The notes below the pieces were generated by a model. The model saw only the letters and a list, made by a program, of their open reading frames with translations, had not been told where the DNA came from and made no database searches. Both the position numbers and the translations under genes were made by a program. A stretch of DNA of 9,465 bases from positions 246 through 9,710 of the forward strand of contig DIEP01000043.1 of NCBI GenBank assembly GCA_002418685.1. The letters are read 5' to 3'. This document shows, piece after piece, positions 6,664-9,465 of this stretch; position 1 is the stretch's first letter, and each line of letters opens with the position of its first letter. The stretch comes from Ignavibacteria bacterium UBA5771. GTDB taxonomy: Bacteria > Bacteroidota > Ignavibacteria > Kapaibacteriales > UBA2268.

Positions 6664-6949
6664 GTGAATTTTTGGATTTATCATTAAAAAAGAAATGATA
6701 AAAGAAAAATATTTCAGGGATAAAGAGTAAAACAAGCGATAATGTGTCATGTGTAAAATATAACGTATTCCATTTCTTGGGCCAAATTGCATAAGCAAAA
6801 GAAGCAGTTAAAGCCCAACCTATAGTAAAAATCAGCCCAATCAAAAGTATAGCCATAACACCGTCCTTAGTAGAACCTTTTTGCCAATTTTTTGTAAATG
6901 CGTATATAGCAACAATAATATTTATATGAAATATCAGTAAATCAATCAT
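6641..6949 (-). CDS. Small three-helix membrane protein, function unknown
   Basis: This gene encodes 102 residues from the ATG at 6947-6949. The frame stays open further upstream to an ATG at 7037-7039, but that start would run across the start of cutA, and its extra residues look like translated AT-rich spacer. I therefore chose the shorter form. Three hydrophobic segments are visible: about residues 2-18 (LLIFHINIIVAIYAF), 30-57 (VMAILLIGLIFTIGWALTAS followed by FAYAIWP) and 70-88 (DTLSLVLLFIPEIFFFYHFF). They are joined by a short KNWQKGSTKDG loop, and the tail is hydrophilic and Asn/Pro-rich. The tidy, polar-bounded helices argue for a real membrane protein, probably a conserved hypothetical. 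I cannot name its function. Its last 23 bases are antisense to the end of murF, and it is divergent from cutA across 42 bases. Confidence 0.7.
   Translation of the reverse strand: MIDLLIFHINIIVAIYAFTKNWQKGSTKDGVMAILLIGLIFTIGWALTASFAYAIWPKKWNTLYFTHDTLSLVLLFIPEIFFFYHFFFNDKSKNSPNPDNNL
6677..6702. repeat. Perfect 9-bp inverted repeat near murF 3' end
   Basis: TTTATCATT (6677-6685) and AATGATAAA (6694-6702) are exact reverse complements around an 8-base A-rich loop, starting 14 bases after the murF stop. It also lies within the 3' coding part of the opposite-strand membrane-protein gene. The stem has only one G-C pair and no T tract follows on either strand, so it is a weak candidate for a murF 3'-end hairpin rather than a typical terminator. 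Confidence 0.35.
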
Positions 6950-6991
6950 TTTGATTAATTTAGAATTTTTAAAAAAATAAAAAACAAAATT

Positions 6992-7336
6992 ATGGAAAAA
7001 AATCAAGATCTGCAAATAGTTTTCGTAACCACCAATCACTACGAAAATGCTTCAATGATGGCTCGCAACATCATTTCGGAACAATTAGCTGCTTGCTGTT
7101 CAGTTGTACCTAACGTTACATCCTTCTATAACTGGGAAGAAAAACTTATTGAGAACAACGAATATATGATGATTATTAAAACTACGGCAGAAAAACTTAA
7201 TGATTTAGAAAATCGAATACAACAATTGCACGAATACGAAATACCTGAGATTATAGCAATTCCTGCCTCAAGCGTTTCGCTTTCTTATTTGAATTGGATG
7301 AACAGAGTGCTACCATCAAATGATAATAATTTATAG
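6992..7336 (+). CDS. cutA: CutA1-family divalent-cation tolerance protein
   Basis: CutA1 proteins are small, very stable cytoplasmic homotrimers with a ferredoxin-like fold, related in shape to PII. In E. coli they are linked to copper tolerance, but their true role is unsettled. The 114-residue product shows the whole family signature: VFVTTNHYENA (10-20), the strand-turn region LAACCSVVPNVTSFYNWEEKL (32-52), EYMMIIKTT (57-65) and HEYEIPEIIAIP (80-91), whose H80 and E81 correspond to proposed metal ligands. The ATG at 6992 follows an A-rich leader without a Shine-Dalgarno sequence. No metal exporter or metal regulator is adjacent. The gene converges on the ABC permease gene with a 7-base gap. 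Confidence 0.95.
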   Translation: MEKNQDLQIVFVTTNHYENASMMARNIISEQLAACCSVVPNVTSFYNWEEKLIENNEYMMIIKTTAEKLNDLENRIQQLHEYEIPEIIAIPASSVSLSYLNWMNRVLPSNDNNL

Positions 7337-7338
7337 CT

Positions 7339-7360
7339 TAAGATTATTCGGATAATCTTA
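7339..7360. terminator. Hairpin between convergent cutA and ABC permease genes
   Basis: TAAGATTAT (7339-7347), loop TCGG, and ATAATCTTA (7352-7360) form a perfect 9-bp stem with a tetraloop. It begins 3 bases after the cutA stop and contains the permease stop codon (7344-7346) in its left arm, so it could end transcription from both sides. The stem is AT-rich and the following T tracts are poor on both strands. A factor-independent terminator is therefore plausible but not assured, and an RNA 3'-end stabiliser is an alternative. Confidence 0.5.
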
Positions 7361-8648
7361 GCCATTTAATTAAGTCTTTAAATGATGGCTTTTTGCCATA
7401 CATCAATATCCCAATTCGATAAATTTTGGCAGCAATCCAAATCACAAGGAACAAGGTTGCAAGCGTTAATGCTATGGATAATAGAATTTGCCATAGCGGC
7501 ACAGTCGTTGCAGCAATGCGCGCTGTCATCAGTATTGGTGTAAATGGTGGAATAAGCGAAAGTATCGTTGCCAGCGATCCATCGGGGTTCCCCATAATCA
7601 CAGGCATAAAAAGAATTGGTATTATTAATGCTAATGTTACGGGTGTTTGCAATTGCTGTGCATCTTCTTCTTGATTTACGGCTGAACCAATTGCAGCAAA
7701 TAGCGAAGCATACATAAAATATCCCACCAAAAAGAAAAACAGAAATCCAATCCAAACGCCAATTGGAATTGCTGGAATATCAAACGGCAAATTTCCTTGC
7801 ATTTGCATTGCATTTGCGCCGCCGCCATTTATCATTTCGGGGGAATTCATACCTGAAAAGAACATCGGTAATATTGAAGCACCTGCTATAGCAAGTATAA
7901 TTATTATCACAGCCCAAATCAATATCTGGAACAAACCGACTGCTCCAATCCCAAAGATTTTACCCATCATAATTTGCATTGGTCTTGCCGAGGAACTCAA
8001 TATTTCGACTATTCGGTTTGCTTTCTCTTGAATCACCCCTCTCATCACAATCCCGCCATAAGCAAACATTAATCCATAAATCAAAATTCCAAGCATATAA
8101 CCAAATATAGAATAAAATTCCGTGTAGTCTTTTTCGGTCCCCGCTTCTGTAACTTTTACACTTGAAACATCGATTCCATTCTTTACAAAATTGATTAAAG
8201 AGCTGTCTGCATTTGCTGCTTGCAATTTCTTTTCCATAATAATATCTTGGAGTTTGCTTTGCACAGTTTCTAATATTCCTATTCCACCACCGCCAGGCGT
8301 ATAGACTTCGACTTTTCCCGTTTCTAATATATTCGCGGGGATATGCACATAAGCGTCTAATTTTCCATTTAAAATTTCCTTTTTGAGTTCAGCGGGTTTT
8401 TTACTAGTTAAAAAGAATTTGGATGTATCAGAAGCAACAAGCAATTTCCCAATATCACCTGTATCATCAAGCACTGCAAAGTATTTACTTGTTTCTCCCA
8501 TAGTAAGTGATGCAACCAATGCCGGGACTACTATTATAATCAGCATCACCAATGGTCCTAAAATAGTTGAAATTATAAATCCCTTAGATTTTATACGCGT
8601 TAAGAATTCAAAAGAAAATATTGTCCATGTTTTATTTGACTGTTTCAT
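7344..8648 (-). CDS. ABC-2 type exporter permease, NatB/YhaP-like
   Basis: This is the membrane subunit of an ABC exporter encoded with the ATPase just upstream. I chose the ATG at 8646-8648 (434 residues) over the one 14 codons upstream because KTWTIFSFEFLTRIKSKGFI at residues 6-25 is where this family normally begins. With this start the gene overlaps the ATPase gene by 17 bases, and GGAAGA lies just upstream. One membrane helix (about 24-48) is followed by a large extracytoplasmic domain (about 50-177). A C-terminal bundle of about six helices follows: roughly 178-200, 232-258, 298-322, 336-352, 360-378 and 386-408. The conserved cytoplasmic segment EKANRIVEILSSSARP is at 208-223. A Gly/Asn/Met-rich stretch (about 265-287) lies between two helices. 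Related proteins include the B. subtilis Na+ exporter NatB. The actual substrate here is unknown. Confidence 0.9.
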   Translation of the reverse strand: MKQSNKTWTIFSFEFLTRIKSKGFIISTILGPLVMLIIIVVPALVASLTMGETSKYFAVLDDTGDIGKLLVASDTSKFFLTSKKPAELKKEILNGKLDAYVHIPANILETGKVEVYTPGGGGIGILETVQSKLQDIIMEKKLQAANADSSLINFVKNGIDVSSVKVTEAGTEKDYTEFYSIFGYMLGILIYGLMFAYGGIVMRGVIQEKANRIVEILSSSARPMQIMMGKIFGIGAVGLFQILIWAVIIIILAIAGASILPMFFSGMNSPEMINGGGANAMQMQGNLPFDIPAIPIGVWIGFLFFFLVGYFMYASLFAAIGSAVNQEEDAQQLQTPVTLALIIPILFMPVIMGNPDGSLATILSLIPPFTPILMTARIAATTVPLWQILLSIALTLATLFLVIWIAAKIYRIGILMYGKKPSFKDLIKWLRLSE

Positions 8649-9465
8649 ATTCTTCCATTGTCTTTTGCACAACATCAATAAATATTTCATTCAAAGCAGG
8701 TTCAATAATCTCGAACTTTGTAATCTCATTTTCCATTGCTGCTTCGCGGAGAATTGTTTGAGCTTCATCGTAATTTGCAATCTTTATTTCTATTCGATTT
8801 TCAGAAATATCAATAAACTTATCTTTTCCTATATTATTTACAAAAGTCCCCGGACCCGAAAATTCGATTATCACGTGATTTTTGCCATAATTTTTCTTTA
8901 TATCTCGCAAAGTGCCTTCGAGAACAACTTTGCCCATATTTACCATTAAAATTTCTTCGCAGATCATTTCCACTTGGTACATTTGATGAGTCGACAGGAT
9001 AAAAGTAGTGCCTTGCTCCTTAAGTTCCATTATTATATGTTTAATTATATCAGTATTGATTGGGTCAAATCCGGAAAATGGCTCATCAAGAATGACAAAT
9101 TTGGGATTATGCAGAACAGTTGTAATGAATTGCACTTTTTGAGCCATACCTTTGGAAAGCTCTTCAATTTTCTTATTTTCCCATCCCTCAGCGCCTACTC
9201 GATTTAACCAGTATTTTGCTTGTGTATTTGCTTCTCTTTGGGATAGTCCTTTCAGCATACCAAAGTATTCCAATTGCTCGATGACTTTATTTTTTTTATA
9301 TAATCCACGCTCTTCAGGAAGATAACCGATATAATCTTGCTGGACAGAGCTCATTTTGTTTCCAAATAGATACACTTCGCCACTATCGGGTAGGATAATA
9401 TTTGTGATAATCCGAATTGTTGTAGTTTTGCCTGCACCGTTGGGTCCTAATAATCCAAAGATTTT
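8632..9465 (-). CDS. ABC transporter ATP-binding protein, NatA/YhaQ-like (N-terminus cut off)
   Basis: The frame is open to the right edge, so 277 residues are visible and perhaps 25-30 N-terminal residues are missing. The Walker A motif GPNGAGKTTT is at visible residues 7-16. GYLPEERGLY (47-56) is typical of this subfamily at the Q-loop region. The signature is LSKGM (103-107), a common variant of LSGGQ. The Walker B VILDEPF (124-130) is followed by the D-loop SGFD (131-134), and the switch histidine is H160 in STHQM. A C-terminal extension (about 195-277) ending in EPALNEIFIDVV matches the accessory domain of NatA/CcmA-like exporters. It powers the downstream permease, whose gene overlaps it by 17 bases. 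All catalytic motifs look intact. What is exported cannot be inferred. Confidence 0.93.
   Translation of the reverse strand, partial: KIFGLLGPNGAGKTTTIRIITNIILPDSGEVYLFGNKMSSVQQDYIGYLPEERGLYKKNKVIEQLEYFGMLKGLSQREANTQAKYWLNRVGAEGWENKKIEELSKGMAQKVQFITTVLHNPKFVILDEPFSGFDPINTDIIKHIIMELKEQGTTFILSTHQMYQVEMICEEILMVNMGKVVLEGTLRDIKKNYGKNHVIIEFSGPGTFVNNIGKDKFIDISENRIEIKIANYDEAQTILREAAMENEITKFEIIEPALNEIFIDVVQKTMEEYETVK

Noticed and set aside
6950..6991. Divergent promoter between the membrane protein and cutA
   Set aside because: The 42 bases are almost pure A/T. I could not find TTTG and TAnnTTTG elements at a proper distance on either strand, so no site is called.
6950..7039. Upstream extension of the 102-residue membrane protein to an ATG at 7039
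   Set aside because: It would overlap the first 48 bases of cutA and add Phe/Tyr/Asn-rich residues that look like translated AT-rich spacer. The ATG at 6949 begins exactly at the first membrane segment.
7378..7755. 125-codon minus-strand frame inside the permease gene
   Set aside because: It is an alternative frame of the permease helices, rich in Cys and Asn with no coherent domain, and is a shadow of the real gene.
8649..8690. Longer permease start 14 codons upstream (ATG at 8690)
   Set aside because: It would deepen the overlap with the ATPase gene to 59 bases and add residues not expected before the family's normal N-terminus. The ATG at 8648 fits better.
8383..8949. 188-codon open frame on the plus strand across the ABC ATPase/permease junction
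   Set aside because: It is the complement of two well-supported ABC genes with intact motifs. Its product is an irregular run of hydrophobic and Asn/Phe-rich residues with no family features.
1..9465. CRISPR array, insertion sequence, integrase, tRNA or att site
   Set aside because: I looked for direct repeats with spacers, terminal inverted repeats, transposase motifs and cloverleaf-like segments and saw none. The window reads as ordinary chromosomal genes.

Overview
This window looks like ordinary chromosomal DNA from an AT-rich bacterium of the Bacteroidota/Chlorobiota/Ignavibacteriota-Kapabacteria group. That assignment is an inference. It rests on the near absence of Shine-Dalgarno sequences before most starts, two promoter candidates resembling the Bacteroidota TTTG / TAnnTTTG type, and the general look of the SpeA, MurF and small membrane proteins. 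I see no phage, transposon, CRISPR array, tRNA or rRNA. Most genes are core or widespread families, and nothing here clearly forms a new multi-gene system.

Layout, left to right. (1) Bases 1-813 (+): the 3' part of a protein made almost entirely of seven exact 34-residue TPR repeats, cut by the window edge. (2) Bases 814-1145: a 332-base gene-poor gap holding only a doubtful short reading frame interrupted by an amber codon. (3) Bases 1146-2982 (-): a tightly packed operon ssb -> HAD-family phosphatase -> cmk. Both junctions are 4-base stop/start overlaps, the first using a TTG start. (4) Bases 2983-3092: a 110-base divergent promoter region. (5) Bases 3093-6663 (+): speA (arginine decarboxylase), an unrecognised 78-residue protein, and murF, closely spaced and probably co-transcribed. 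(6) Bases 6641-6949 (-): a 102-residue three-helix membrane protein whose 3' end overlaps the murF 3' end antisense. (7) Bases 6992-7336 (+): cutA. (8) Bases 7344-9465 (-): an ABC exporter of the NatA/NatB type, with the ATPase gene running off the right edge and the permease gene downstream of it. A perfect 9-bp inverted repeat sits in the 7-base gap between the convergent cutA and permease genes.

Functionally the window mixes DNA replication/repair (SSB), nucleotide supply (CMP kinase), peptidoglycan precursor synthesis (MurF), polyamine synthesis (SpeA), metal-linked CutA and a membrane exporter. The pairings that make biochemical sense are the two ABC genes. The ssb-HAD-cmk group is linked by its overlaps rather than by an obvious pathway. 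The points most worth checking are the apparent Lys-to-Glu change at the carbamylated-lysine position of MurF, the overlapping TTG start of the HAD gene, and the two uncharacterised small proteins.
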